Position numbers and translations under genes: made by a program. The notes under the pieces are model-generated. The model was not told the origin of the DNA and searched no databases. It worked only from the letters and a program-made list of their open reading frames with translations. DNA of 64,000 nt from Salticus scenicus (taxonomy: Eukaryota; Arthropoda; Arachnida; Araneae; Salticidae), in NCBI GenBank assembly GCA_963930645.1, contig OZ005651.1:124587731-124651730 (forward strand), in the 5' to 3' direction. Positions 42,481 to 54,543 of the stretch are shown here, one piece after another; the first letter of the stretch is position 1; each line of letters opens with the position of its first letter.

Positions 42481-43380
42481 TTGCTAAAAGATATCGTATT
42501 TTGTTAAAATATGTTGATAAGGATTTTGCTAAAAAGCAAAAACCAGATAATGTAAAATATTTCTGTTTAATAACCTGTAATTTTTATACAAATATTTACT
42601 GGCAAAAATTATGAAACCACTTTGGAAATATCAAGAAATGTTATTTATTTAGTATATTTGGATTTAATTTCAAGTTTTTAATGGTTGATTTTAAATACAA
42701 AAATATTTAAAACTATTTCAAAATTTTCGTCATAGAAGCCTTCTTAGCACCAGTTATTGCATAGTAATCATGGTAATACAATCCTCAGGTACGATAACGG
42801 CGTAGTGTAAAATCCGGTCCCAAAATGAACTGTTCGGGACGCATGTATCAGAGCTGCTGCCATCTGTTGTCGCAGCTAGAAAGTTTTATTTATTTATTTA
42901 TTTATTTGATTCAGGCATGGGCTCGCATGTACTTGGATGTAAATATTTCGATTTTCGTTTTCATATTTTTAATTAAAAATTATATTGAATATTCTTTTTC
43001 AATATTGAATATTCTTTTATTTTCTTTGAACTCATGTTGTTATGAGGAGAAGAAATTTTGTTGGAATTATTTACCTCCTCCTATTAATTATTCTGCTTAT
43101 TATATTTGTTAAATAAGATTAAAATATTAATATCTGTGTTTTTAATACAGAATACAAATTGAAATATCTTCTTTTCACGTAAAATTAATTTAACAAAAAT
43201 TTTAATTTATAAGTAACAAAAATTTTTATGCTATATTATTCAAGAGGTTTTTATTATAAAGTTATCAAACAAAAACATCAGTTATTAAAGAAATAAAATT
43301 GTTGTTCTTTTTTTAAGTATTTATCTGTTATGTAAATGTGAAAATAGTTTGTTAAAAATTACAGTTATCACAAAAACATA
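42481..43380. other. non-coding stretch
   Basis: No gene is supported. A TTTA repeat lies at about 42886-42908. A short open frame at 42825-43112 is Phe/Leu/Tyr-rich as expected of translated AT-rich DNA. Confidence 0.5.
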
Positions 43381-43494
43381 TCGGTTAGGAATAGAATACA
43401 GTAAAACCTCTCTAAAAAAAACTACAAACTGTAGCTTTAAATTTTGGACGGTTACATATGTGGTCATTAAATAGAGGTTCAAAAAATCATAAAT

Positions 43495-43525
<31 letters not shown>

Positions 43526-43924
43526 CAATTCTAAAAGACTTTAACTCTATAAATAATTTGTCTGTATAGCTTTCTGATAATCATTAATATTGTATTAATC
43601 TTGAAATCTTTTCAAGAATACTTTTGTTTTTCAAAAAATATTTTATATACCAGAAGAACAACAGTTCAGCTTACAGTATTATTTCTATCATAAGATATTG
43701 ATAACGTAGATTTCTGAATTCATTTTTGAAATGCTTATGTTTTGTTTACATTTGAAAATACTCTGATAAAAATTACAAGTATGATATGGTATTTGGATTA
43801 AGGAAGACTGTCTATCATAGGGACCTGGGCCAAAGAAAAGGTGGCCTCAGTGGGGACCTTTCTAAGAAATTCTAGCTCATATTCATGCAAAAAAAAATTG
43901 CAGAAAACTCCGAATCACTAGGTC

Positions 43925-44010
43925 GACAAGCACGATCTGTGATCAAATCTGGTACTTTTCGTCTTCCAGCTCAAAGAACAGAATCACTGGATCAACCACT
44001 GGTGGGGGCT
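43925..44010 (-). repeat. tRNA-like module 1, degraded
   Basis: On the minus strand the module reads CCAGTGGTTGATCCAGTGAT at the A-box side and ACCAGATTTGATCA at the B-box side. It is the most diverged of four related modules; positions are aligned with the copy at 46809-46875. Confidence 0.45.
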
Positions 44011-44106
44011 AAAAAATTATAATTATTTGTAGGAAATAGAAGAGTGAAATCTCCCTACAAAGGCTATTCATGTGCCTTGAAGTTTTATTAGAATTTTTAA
44101 AAATTT

Positions 44107-45505
44107 TATATGTTATTTAAATTTTACAACTTTATTGTAAAATGTTGCCTGTTGAAAGTCGTAGGAAAATTGGTTTCTACACCTAGACAGAAATAATAAT
44201 TCAAATACATTATGGACTGAGAAAGATATTTCTCTTGATCACATTTCAAAACTTTGTTACTTTCAGAGAACTATCAGGAGGAAAGTATTTTAATCATATC
44301 AAAAATACGAGTTTGAGATTTTGGTGTTAATACACTTTTGAGGTCTCCTGAATTCATGTTTACCATTTTGAAAAGGATGTGAGTGAACACAATAGCGTCT
44401 ACACGCTCTGTTCAAATGAGCTGAAAATTGGTACACATGTTACAGTTCCCCACAGCACGAAACATTTTGATTTTGGCGAATCTAGTACATAGTTTTTTTA
44501 CAGTGACACAAAGAAATATTCTTTGTCATTATAGTCTGTGTGCCCAAATTTTGCAAAGTGTGATAATGTCTAAATGCCTTATTTGTTTGAGATGAAAATT
44601 TATACGCATATTATAAGTCACATATATTATGTTATTTAAATTTTCAGCTTTATTGTAAAATGTTGCCTGTTGAAAGTTGTAGAAAAATTGGTTTCTATAC
44701 ACTGACACACAAAATAATTCAAATACATTATGGACTGAGAAAGGTATTTCTCTTGATCATATTTCAATACTTTTTTAATTTCCAAACGCTATAGTGAGGA
44801 ATGCATTGTAATCATGCCAAAAAACGAGTTTGAGATATTGGTGTGATCTACACTTTTTGAGGTCTCCTGAAATCATATTTTTTTATGATGTATGTGAGTG
44901 AACACGATAGTGTGTAAAGGCTTTGTTTGAATGAGCTGAAAATTGGTACATATGTTATAGGTTCCCATAGCATAAACCCTATTTATTTTGGTGAATTTAG
45001 CACTTATAGTTTTTTTTTTTTTTTTTTTTTTTTTTATAGGGACACAAAAAAATATTCTTTATCATTTTGGTTTATGCGCCCAAATTTTGTAAAGTGTGAT
45101 AGTGTCTAAACTTCTTATTAATTTGAGATGAAAATTTATACACGTCACACGAACTCTATAAATTTTGGTGAATCTAGAGTTTATAGTTATTTTTACAGGG
45201 AAACAAAGAATAATTCTTTATGATTATGGTCTATATAAGCTAAAATTTTTTTAACTGCGATAGCATCTAAACAGGGGTCGAAATTAGAATCTGCAAGTTG
45301 AATGACAAATGACAACTAACATTGTTTTCTTAGTTATGCATAAGTTACAATTATGTTATACTAAGATGTCATTTTTAAATTATTTACACATAGAAACATA
45401 TGCGTAAATGTTGTACATAAACTGCGATTACTTAAAAATGCTGATAGTTTATCTAGTTAGTTTTTTGAATTAGTTAGTTTTCTAATTTTCACGTATTTAT
45501 GTGAG
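44107..45505. repeat. older 515-bp repeats, first copy of a 1.245-kb unit from 44261
   Basis: Within the stretch a 515-bp period is visible: TTGTAAAATGTTGCCTGTTG at 44133 and 44655, GAGTGAACACRATAGYGTST at 44382 and 44897, and AAATATTCTTTGTCATTATA-like at 44514, 45051 and 45210. From 44261 to 45505 the sequence is repeated almost perfectly at 45506-46751. Confidence 0.8.
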
Positions 45506-46751
45506 TTTCAGAGAACTATCAGGAGGAAAGTATTTTAATCATATCAAAAATACGAGTTTGAGATTTTGGTGTTAATACACTTTTGAGGTCTCCTGAATTC
45601 ATGTTTACCATTTTGAAAAGGATGTGAGTGAACACAATAGCGTCTACACGCTCTGTTCAAATGAGCTGAAAATTGGTACACATGTTACAGTTCCCCACAG
45701 CACGAAACATTTTGATTTTGGCGAATCTAGTACATAGTTTTTTTACAGTGACACAAAGAAATATTCTTTGTCATTATAGTCTGTGTGCCCAAATTTTGCA
45801 AAGTGTGATAATGTCTAAATGCCTTATTTGTTTGAGATGAAAATTTATACGCATATTATAAGTCACATATATTATGTTATTTAAATTTTCAGCTTTATTG
45901 TAAAATGTTGCCTGTTGAAAGTTGTAGAAAAATTGGTTTCTATACACAGACACACAAAATAATTCAAATACATTATGGACTGAGAAAGGTATTTCTCTTG
46001 ATCATATTTCAATACTTTTTTAATTTCCAAACGCTATAGTGAGGAATGCATTGTAATCATGCCAAAAAACGAGTTTGAGATATTGGTGTGATCTACACTT
46101 TTTGAGGTCTCCTGAAATCATATTTTTTTATGATGTATGTGAGTGAACACGATAGTGTGTAAAGGCTTTGTTTGAATGAGCTGAAAATTGGTACATATGT
46201 TATAGGTTCCCATAGCATAAACCCTATTTATTTTGGTGAATTTAGCACTTATAGTTTTTTTTTTTTTTTTTTTTTTTTTTTATAGGGACACAAAAAAATA
46301 TTCTTTATCATTTTGGTTTATGCGCCCAAATTTTGTAAAGTGTGATAGTGTCTAAACTTCTTATTAATTTGAGATGAAAATTTATACACGTCACACGAAC
46401 TCTATAAATTTTGGTGAATCTAGAGTTTATAGTTATTTTTACAGGGAAACAAAGAATAATTCTTTATGATTATGGTCTATATAAGCTAAAATTTTTTTAA
46501 CTGCGATAGCATCTAAACAGGGGTCGAAATTAGAATCTGCAAGTTGAATGACAAATGACAACTAACATTGTTTTCTTAGTTATGCATAAGTTACAATTAT
46601 GTTATACTAAGATGTCATTTTTAAATTATTTACACATAGAAACATATGCGTAAATGTTGTACATAAACTGCGATTACTTAAAAATGCTGATAGTTTATCT
46701 AGTTAGTTTTTTGAATTAGTTAGTTTTCTAATTTTCACGTATTTATGTGAG
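45506..46751. repeat. second copy of the 1.245-kb tandem duplication
   Basis: Same order and nearly identical bases as 44261-45505; one substitution noticed (ACACTGACAC at 44697 versus ACACAGACAC) and one poly-T length difference. The junctions share TTTCAGAGAA (45506 and 46752), consistent with unequal crossover or slippage at that word. Confidence 0.9.
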
Positions 46752-46808
46752 TTTCAGAGAAAACCACAACAAAAACCGAACGGCTGGCTAAATGGATGAG
46801 CGCTATTT

Positions 46809-46875
46809 GCGATCGAACCTGGCTCTTCCTGTCTTCCATCTTCGAGAGCAGAACCTCTCGACCACTGGTGGGGTG
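46809..46875 (-). repeat. tRNA-like module 2 with A and B boxes
   Basis: On the minus strand TGGTCGAGAGG (46854-46864) matches the RNA polymerase III A-box consensus TRGYNNARNNG exactly. GGTTCGATCGC (46809-46819) is close to the B box GGTTCGANTCC. The boxes are 34 bases apart, as in tRNA genes. No complete cloverleaf with acceptor stem was found, so this is a SINE-like head or a tRNA pseudogene inside the array. Confidence 0.6.
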
Positions 46876-47439
46876 AAAAAATTACAGTTATCACAAAAAT
46901 TATTGATTAGAAATGGAATACAATAAAATGTCTCTAAAAAGGCCATCCATTATACCTTTAAATATTGTACCTATACAGAGGCCTTTTAATATAGGTTCAA
47001 AAAATCTTAATTTATAAAACAAATTCTAAATTATTTTAACTATTGAAATTTGCATAATTTTTCTATATATCTTTCTCACAATCATTAATATTAATTTGTT
47101 TTTATCATAAAAGCTTTTCAAGAATAATTTTGTTTTTCAAAAATCATTTTTCGTACTGGAACAAATTGTTCAACTTTCAATATTATTTATATCATACTCG
47201 GTTTTATTTTCATTTCAGTTATTATTTCTATGATAAGTTATTGATAATAAATATATATTTTTTATATTCCTTTTTGAAGTGCTTATGTTTTATTCAAATG
47301 TAAAAGCATTTTGATAAAAATGACAGGTATGGTATTCGGGTTAAGGCCATTTGTCTGCACTAGGGACCTGGGCATAAGGGAAGATGCTTTCTGATTGGGG
47401 TCTTTTTGGCTCAAGCTCGCATTAATGGTAATTTCGAAG

Positions 47440-47545
47440 AAAACCACGGAAAACTCACAAAGGCTAGGTTGACATATGCTACATGGAATCGAACCCGGTA
47501 CTTCCCGTTTTCTAGCTTCGGTAGCAGCACCGCTCGTGTAAAATT
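47440..47545 (-). repeat. tRNA-like module 3
   Basis: On the minus strand CCGGGTTCGATTCC (around 47484-47497) contains a perfect B box. The A-box side (near 47530) is degraded to CGAGCGGTGCTG. Same orientation as the other modules. Confidence 0.6.
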
Positions 47546-47959
47546 ATCACAAAAATTATCGGCAGGCAATAAAATACAGCGAAACCTTCCTAAGAAGGCC
47601 ACCAGTCATACTTTGAAATATTGGACCTGTACAAAGGTTATCTCTTAATAGACAAAATCGGAATTCTGGAAACAAATTCTAAATGATTTTAATTATTCAA
47701 ATTCACATTATTTATCAATATAGCATTCTGATAATTACTATTATTAGTGTATGATAATTTTGAAAGCTTTTTAAAAATTTATTTTAAATAAGACAATAAA
47801 TCATTTATTTATGTTTAATTTAAATGTGAAAATATTTTGATAAAAATTACAAGTATGGTATATAGGTTAAGACCTATTGTCTGCACTAGGGACTTGTGCA
47901 TAAGGGAAGATGGATTCTGGTGGAGGTCTTTCTATGTGGTTATCATCCGTGAATTTAGG

Positions 47960-48075
47960 AGAAAACCACGGAAAACTCCGAACGGCTAGATTGACAAGTG
48001 CTACATGGAATCGCACCCGGCACTTCCTGTCTTCTAGCTTCGAGAGCAAAACTTCTCGGCTATTGGAAGGGAGTA
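47960..48075 (-). repeat. tRNA-like module 4
   Basis: On the minus strand CCGAGAAGTTTTGCTCTCG at the A-box side and CCGGGTGCGATTCC (48006-48019) at the B-box side. One base departs from the B-box consensus. Same layout as the modules at 46809 and 47440. Confidence 0.6.
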
Positions 48076-48330
48076 AAAACTTTTTTTTCTTTAATAGAAT
48101 ATATTACTAGGCAACAAAATACTTCGAAACCTTTATAAAAAGGACACCAACTATATCTTCAAGTATTGGACTTTTACAAAGTGGCCTTTTAATAGAAAAA
48201 ATCGTAGTTCTGGAAAACAATTCTAAATGATTTTAATTATTCAAATTTACATTGTTTATTGATACAGCTTTCTGATAGTAATTATTATTAGTTTGTGGTA
48301 ATTTAAAAAGCATTTTAAGTTTTTTTTTTT

Positions 48331-49080
48331 AAATATATATACATATTTTTAAATAAGAGAATAAATCGTTTACTTATGTTTAATATAAATTAAATATGTT
48401 TTAAATTAATTTAAATTAAATTAAATTAAAATAATTATGTTTAAAATTAAATAATGTATTAAATTTAAATAATTATTAAAACTTATGTCCACACACATGC
48501 ACGCAAGCAAATAATAATAATAATAATAATAATAAAGTTAAAAAAAATCAGTTAAACAATATTTTATAAAAATTTTCCCCCTGAATAAAACTTTATTTAT
48601 TTATTTATTTTATATACATTTTCTATTGGAGTTGAAAAGTGTTTATGACTTGCCTGTCTGCATCTTAACTTCTGTGAATAATTTTTAAGCATTTTTGAGC
48701 TGATATTACTTAAAAATATTAATTTAATGCACAAAATAATAAATATTTCGTATTCAAACAATGTTAAATGGATGCAGGTACCGATACTAGCATCACGATG
48801 CGGCGAAAAGAATTTTAGGACCGGTTTTGATTCTGAAACGCCATAGGAGATATTCCTCCTTCTCTTTCTACCTTCATGATAGTAATCTACACTTACCTAT
48901 TAAATACTCCCTTTTTTAATCACTTTTTCATTTTGCACACATAACATGGCTGCCTCTTTTTTCTATAGTTTAAATCACAATGAATAAAGTTTCACTGATT
49001 TATTAAATCACAAATATGGACAGTTGGTTAAAATTATCAGTGAACAAACAAAATAGGAAAAAAAAATGGGGATAACCAAA
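48331..49080. other. non-coding stretch with ATA microsatellite
   Basis: No gene is seen. Eight or nine ATA repeats lie near 48510-48533 and a TTTA repeat near 48590-48610. A GGTACCGATACTAGC-type word near 48778 resembles nothing else in the window. Confidence 0.5.
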
Positions 49081-49084
49081 TTAA

Positions 49085-50724
49085 CCCTTTGTTGCATACT
49101 AATCACCTGGGAAACTTTAAAGGAAACTTTTGTGTTTTTCCTATTTAAAATTGCCCCAGAAATCTGGGAAAAAAATTGTTTCATCAAAATTTTGTTTATT
49201 TTAAAAGTTACAGTTTGTCCACTGTAGTGGACAGTATGTATATAGAAACTGGATATCTAAAGTAGAAGTGGTGATGAAAATAATTAAATCAGTCACTTTT
49301 TTCATCGATACACAAATGAACTTTGCATTTTATTCATGAATATGTAGATTTTCTTGAGCATAACTCCATCTTACATCTTTGAGCATTATTTGATATTTGT
49401 CTAGCAAAATGATCCACTCTATCGTAGAGGACAGAGCTTGGTTTGACTGACATTTTTAAAAAAGTTTTTACACTGACATTGGCCCTTGTTTACGTAAGTC
49501 TTTCTGTATCTTGTTCATCAATTACTCTTGATACTGCTTGTATTAGTCCTCTGGCAATGGACATCTTGCAAAATCCTAGTTGCATAGAACATTGTGGTAT
49601 GACAGCTTTGTAAAGAAGCCGAGAATTTATCGCGATTACATCTATAAAAGGAAATAATACCCTTTTATACCACTACAATGGACAAACAAAAACAGTCCTA
49701 CATTAGCCTATATTCATAACGTCCATTGTAGTTGACAAAAAGAAAAATACATCAATTTTCATGAAAAATAGCATCTGAAAATAAGTGTTCTATTCAAACA
49801 TATTCTAAAATGCCTAAAATTACTATTTCAAAATGCAAAATGTCAAAATAAAAAAGGTTTAGCACTTATATATAATGTTTACAATGAGAAATCATACTAA
49901 CTTGGAAGTAGAGGTTGACGCTATTCAGGGACCGATTTACTCACTTGGAGGCCCAGGGCACTCATGTTTAATGGGCCCCCTTCCCCGTACTTTAATATTT
50001 ACAATCTGATGTTACATTAATTATACATAGAAAATATTTTTTCTGCACAGTATTATACACTAAGGCACTAAAAAAAAAAAAAAAGCTGCAATTTTATGTT
50101 TTCCTTTTCTTTTTCTGCAATCGCCAATTTTAATTTTAAAAAGCAAATTTTCGAACAGATTTTACTATGTCGTCTTCCATATACACTTTAGGATTGATCC
50201 AAGTGTTAAAAACAAATCTCAGTTTTCAGGAAAATTGTAATTTTAGAAAGTATTTCACTTTTCAGTATTACTTTTTCAGAGCTTAGTATAAATTTTCAAG
50301 AAAATTTATATTTTTTGCAATAATGGAAAAGTTATAATGAAGGATTAAATGACCGCTGATTTATAAAACAGCACATAAGTATCACATCTATTGAAGAAAA
50401 AATGGCAAACATCGATCATCATAGCAAAATTAAGGAAATTTTCATTTTTTAAAAGAATGTATGATGCAAATTCTTGGGGCCCCTTCAATGTGAGGGCCCA
50501 GGGCACGTGCCCCGAATGCCCTGCCATAAATCAGGCACTGACGCTATTTTCGAACTAGCAATGCAATCTGTAATTTTATATTATGCTGCTGTCACTGAAC
50601 AACATTTGAAAGCTTAAATAATACAGAAAGAATAAACATTAAAACCAAACCTGTAAAACCATTTGTGTGGAAGGAAAAAAAATTAAACTTTTGTCCACTA
50701 CAGTGGACACGATGCAACAAAGCA
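49085..50724. mobile_element. non-autonomous piggyBac-like element
   Basis: TTAA duplications lie at 49081-49084 and 50725-50728. The ends are CCCTTTGTTGCATACT and the near-complement GATGCAACAAAGCA, sharing TTTGTTGCAT. TTAA target and ends beginning CCC are typical of piggyBac. Five palindromes of the type GTCCACTGTAGTGGAC occur within it (49217-49232, 49413-49433, 49670-49683, 49721-49736, 50693-50708). No transposase is present. A hAT MITE is nested at 49926-50540. Confidence 0.75.
49926..50540. mobile_element. hAT-type MITE nested in the piggyBac element
   Basis: The ends are CAGGGACCGATTTACTC and the complement of CAGTGCCTGATTTATGG. The perfect 8-bp duplication ACGCTATT lies at 49918-49925 and 50541-50548. 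Both sub-termini contain GGGCCCAGGGCAC-like words and their complements (GTGCCCTGGGCCC). The element is 615 bp and non-coding. Confidence 0.85.
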
Positions 50725-50980
50725 TTAAGAAAAAGAAATCAACAGTATCCAAATAATCAAATTAACTCAAAAAAAAAAAAAAAAATGGCTTGTTTATTTT
50801 AGCTAACATGCTAAAGAAGCTTTTTTTTGCCAGGTTACCTTGCTGGAAATTGAATATAATTTTGGTTGTATTGTGTCTAATGTATTTATTACAGTGCATC
50901 CGAAAAGTTTATAGACAACTTATTTTTTTTCCATTAACATTCAAATTTTTTTAGCCATTTTTCCTAATCACTTCAAAATC

Positions 50981-52300
50981 TCAACCAGACATGCTCAAAA
51001 CAAGAGTTTGAAGAAATTCTGGCTTTAGAGAAAACCAACTTCTTTTAGTTTTCTGCTTTAGATCTGAAATTTTTGCAAACTGATGCCCATTAACATATAT
51101 GTCTCTAGATAATATTACCCAAAGGTTCTCCACTGGGTTCAGGTGAGGACTTAGGGCTGGCCAGTCCATAACATTTACTTGGTTTTATCTAAACCATTGC
51201 ATTATAGAGTTTGATATGTGAATGGAACAATTGTCTTGCTAATATATGCATTCGTCCCCCTCTAGTAACTTTCCAAATGGAAGTAACTGTACTTCTAGCA
51301 TTTTCTGGTAGTCTTCGGAACATTAATGATCTTTTAAAAAAACAATATCAGTAGTCCCATTAACCCGTTAGTAGTCGCTATAGACAGCGCCACCTATTAC
51401 AGATAGAACACTTTTTATTTAACTCTCACCAATAATTTTAAGAAGTGATGTGATCGACGACTCTTTGATTTTCTTCGCGTTTTATGTATATAAAATACCA
51501 CTTCTTAAAATTTTTGGTGGCAGTTGAATAAAGAAATCTGGCAACACTGAAGGATGGGCGGCAAATCGACCAACTAGCGACTACTAACGGGTTAAAGGAA
51601 AATGCTCCCCACACCATGAATGAGCTCCCGCCTTGTTGTCTGCTGAAAAAAGTTTGTGGTTCCTTCCGAATATTGTGCCAGTAATATGCCCAACCATCGG
51701 GGCTGTCTAAATTGAACTTCTTTTCATCACTAAACAGAACAGTCAACAATTCACCTGTTCAATTCATAGGATTTCGACCCCACTGAACACGAGCATCTTT
51801 GTCAACTTTGGTGAACACATTTTGTGATAAACAAGCAATTTACTTATCTGCAGCCGTTGATGCACTGTAGATTTTGATACTGAAACAGTCACTTTTCTAG
51901 AAATTGACCGTACAGACAGGTTCTGGGTTGAAACTAATCTGTAAATTTCTGTCTTGCCATTAAGTTGTTTTCTTTGGTCGCCCAGAACGTGATTTTTGTT
52001 TCAAAATTGTCACCTTTTGACAAAATTTGGTAAATACCAGCCCTGCTGCATCAAAATTTTCTTGCAATGTCCACAATTTTCATTCCACGAACTTTCAAAC
52101 GATAAATTTGCAAAATTTCATTTTTGGAAAACTACACGTTGCGAGGCGTCTTTACAATCAGTCGAAAAAGGAAAGACACCTTTGCTTTTATCTCAGAAAA
52201 CTACTGTATCACAAGTCCATGACCTTGGAAAATGCAAATTTGGAGATCAGTACTTCAACTTTTAACACCGGTTGCCTATATATTTTTGGGAGAGCATTAT
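50981..52300 (-). pseudogene. Tc1 transposase, decayed and interrupted
   Basis: Read on the minus strand: N-terminal DNA-binding remnants between about 52260 and 51800 (SVRSISRKVTVSVSKSTVHQ), then MLTVLFSDEKKFNLDSPDGW with a catalytic Asp, QGGSSFMVWGAFS (51600-51749), and the C-terminus MDWPALSPHLNPVENLWVIL with the catalytic Glu (51110-51169). Stops and frame breaks occur in every part, and a 228-bp MITE separates the middle from the C-terminus. The family cuts and pastes Tc1 elements at TA; this copy is dead. Confidence 0.8.
51364..51591. mobile_element. piggyBac-type MITE nested in the Tc1 transposase
   Basis: TTAA at 51360-51363 and 51592-51595 flank perfect 16-bp inverted ends CCCGTTAGTAGTCGCT. 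The element is 228 bp and non-coding. Its sequence explains why the Tc1 transposase reading is lost between 51360 and 51600. Confidence 0.85.
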
Positions 52301-52554
52301 TTTGTTTTTATATTAAATTCATGACTGTTTAAAGTATTTTATTATGTAAGTACATATTTGCATAATTTATCTAATTTTTCTTACTTGTTTAATTCACTCT
52401 TAAATAAATAATTTAAAAAAAGTTGTCTATAGAGGTCAAGATTCAGTCGCCACTCGCCACTTAATTTGAAAAACTGGCGATCCAAATCGCCAATTTTTCC
52501 ACGAATTCGCGAAAATATTTCTTCCGTTTTTAAAAAAATCGCAGATATCGTTCG

Positions 52555-52615
52555 CTTAAAAAAAAGAAATCCCATTAATGATCGGCGATCGTTAATGGGA
52601 TTTCGATGATGATCG
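52555..52615. repeat. short inverted repeat CCCATTAATGATCGGCGATC
   Basis: CCCATTAATGATCGGCGATCGTTAATGGG at about 52573-52601 is a near-perfect 29-base palindrome, present in copy 2 but not in copy 1 of the hAT-like element, so it arose or was lost after their divergence. Confidence 0.5.
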
Positions 52616-53277
52616 CGCCTTCCAATTTGCAATCTTTCTCCATCCACAACATAAATGTCAATATTCATTTAAAACTTGATTTATGAGATTCTAGAACCTA
52701 GAAAGAAATAGAATTGTTAAATATTTCTTGTTCGTGTAATTATTTTTTGCCTCTCTCCCCCTTTTCTTATTTCCAACTAGCGATCGCCGATCAAATGTTC
52801 TGCAGTTGTTTCTTAGTCTTTCTTCATCCATAACGTAAATGGCAATATTCATTTTAAACTTGCTTTAATAGAATTTAGAAGTAAAATTGAGAATTTAATA
52901 TTTCTTATTCATGTAATTACTTTTACCCCCCCCCAACCCCTTTTTCCCATTTCTAGATAGTGATAATTGATCAATTCTAGAAACAATAAAGCGATAAAAG
53001 TGCTCACTATTTCTCACATGTGTAATTATTTTTACACTTAACTTGATGAATCTATTTATTTTTTCTCAATTAAATTATATAGTTATATTTTATATCTATA
53101 CCAAATGTATAAACAGGGGGGGAGGGGATGAAAAATAGATTTTTTTAGAAACGAAAATGTTTTCTAAATCAATTTAAAAAAAATAATGCTCAGTTGATTT
53201 CATACATGTTTAAAACTGATAATTAAATACTAAATATTAATGTATGATTAATGTACATACATAAAAACTTTATTCTA

Positions 53278-54543
53278 TTGGGTTGGCAACTAAGTAATTG
53301 TGGATTTCACTCATAGATGGCGTCAGTTGAATTTTTAGGTTTGCAGACGTAGTACAAATGTAAAACACATTTTGTTATTTGATAGTTGGCAATTCAGCTG
53401 TCAATCAGTAAAAAAAGTTTTTTGATCGGTTGCATAGTTTTCGTTTGGCGTTCGTTGAAAAATGGAAAATCAAAAGGAACATTTTCGTCATATTTTGCTT
53501 TTTTATTTCCGCAAAGGGAAAAACGCATCGCAAGCTCATAAAAAGTTATGTGCTGTTTATGGTGACAAAGCCTTAAAAGAACGGCAGTGTCAAAATTGGT
53601 TTGCCAAATTTCGTTCTGGTGATTTTTCACTCAAGATGAAAAACGCTCTGGTCGTCCAGTTGAAGTTGATGACGCCCTAATGAAAGCAATAATCGATTTG
53701 GATCGTCACAGTACAACACGTGAGCTTGCAGAGAAGCTTCATGTATCACATACATGCATTGAAAATCACTTAAAACAACTTGGCTATGTTCAAAAACTCG
53801 ATACATGGGTTCCTCATGAACTGAAAGAAACGCATTTAACGCAATGCATTAACAGCTGCGATTTGCTAAAGAAACGTAATGAAAATGATCCATTTTTAAA
53901 ACAACTGATAACTGGCGATGAAAAATATCAAGCGGAAAAGATCGTGGAGCAGGCCAGGTGAACCAACTCAAACATCAAAAGCTGATATTCATCAAAAGAA
54001 GGTTTTGTTATCAGTTTGGTGGGATTACAAAGGAATTGTCTACTTTGAAATCTTACCACCCAACCGAACAATCAATTCTGATGTCTACATTGAACAACTA
54101 ACAAAATTAAACAATGCAGTTGAAGTAAAGCGGCCCGAATTGACAAATCGAAAAGGTGTTGTATTCCATCATGACAATGCAAGGCCACACACATCTTTGG
54201 TCACTCGGCAAAAATTATTGGAGCTTGGTTGGGATGTTTTGCCACATCCACCATATAGTCCTGACCTTGCACCATCTGATTACTTTTTGTTTCGATCTTT
54301 ACAAAACTCCTTGAATGGTAAAAATTTCAATAATGATGATGATGTCAAATCGTACCTGATTCAGTTTTTTGCTAATAAAAACCAGAAGTTTTATGAATGT
54401 GGGATTATGATGCTGCCAGAAAGATGGCAAAAGGTCATTGATCAAAATGGGCAATACATTACAGAATAAAGTTATTTAGTTCCATGAAAAAATTGTCTTT
54501 GATTTTCTAGAAAAAATCCACAATTACTTAGTTGCCAACCCAA
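53278..54543 (+). mobile_element. mariner transposon nested in hAT-like copy 2
   Basis: 1266 bp, ends TTGGGTTGGCAACTAAGTAA and its perfect complement, with TA at 53276-53277 and 54544-54545. The empty site is preserved in copy 1 at about 5740-5752 (TATTCTATATATG). Length, TA target and ends are typical of mariner. It contains a transposase pseudogene. Confidence 0.95.
53462..54469 (+). pseudogene. mariner transposase, two frame breaks
   Basis: The start at 53462 gives MENQKEHFRHILLFYFRKGK, the first helix-turn-helix, with a WFAKFRSGDFSLK motif. A break near 53640-53660 leads to the second part (53680-53961): TTRELAEKLHVSHTCIENHL, then WVPHELKETHL (the WVPHEL signature) and LITGDEK with the first catalytic Asp. 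Another break near 53935 leads to the third part (53918-54469): VLLSVWWDYKGIVYFE, VVFHHDNARPHTS with the second Asp, and YSPDLAPSDYFLFRSL with the third, giving the D,D34D mariner signature. The stop is at 54467-54469. It is inactive. Confidence 0.9.

Larger units (their letters stand above)
43381..48330. repeat. tandem array of diverged repeats with tRNA-like modules
   Basis: A roughly 520-670-bp unit recurs: a CTCTAAAAAGGCCA/CCTTCCTAAGAAGGCC block, a TTCTAAATGATTTTAATTATT block, a CATTATTTATCAATATAGC block, then TCTGCACTAGGGACCTG and a tRNA-like module. Units start near 43390, 46920, 47575 and 48115. Between the first and second unit sits a different, expanded repeat (44107-46760). No protein-coding gene is supported; short frames at 47406-48110 arise from the repeats. 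Confidence 0.65.

Noticed and set aside
43925..48075. Functional tRNA genes
   Set aside because: A and B boxes are visible in some modules, but no acceptor stem, anticodon loop of normal size or terminator T-run was found, so they are called tRNA-like modules only.
47406..48110. Short frames on both strands in the tRNA-like array
   Set aside because: They recur only because the repeat recurs; opposite-strand frames overlap fully and tRNA-like boxes explain the conserved words better.
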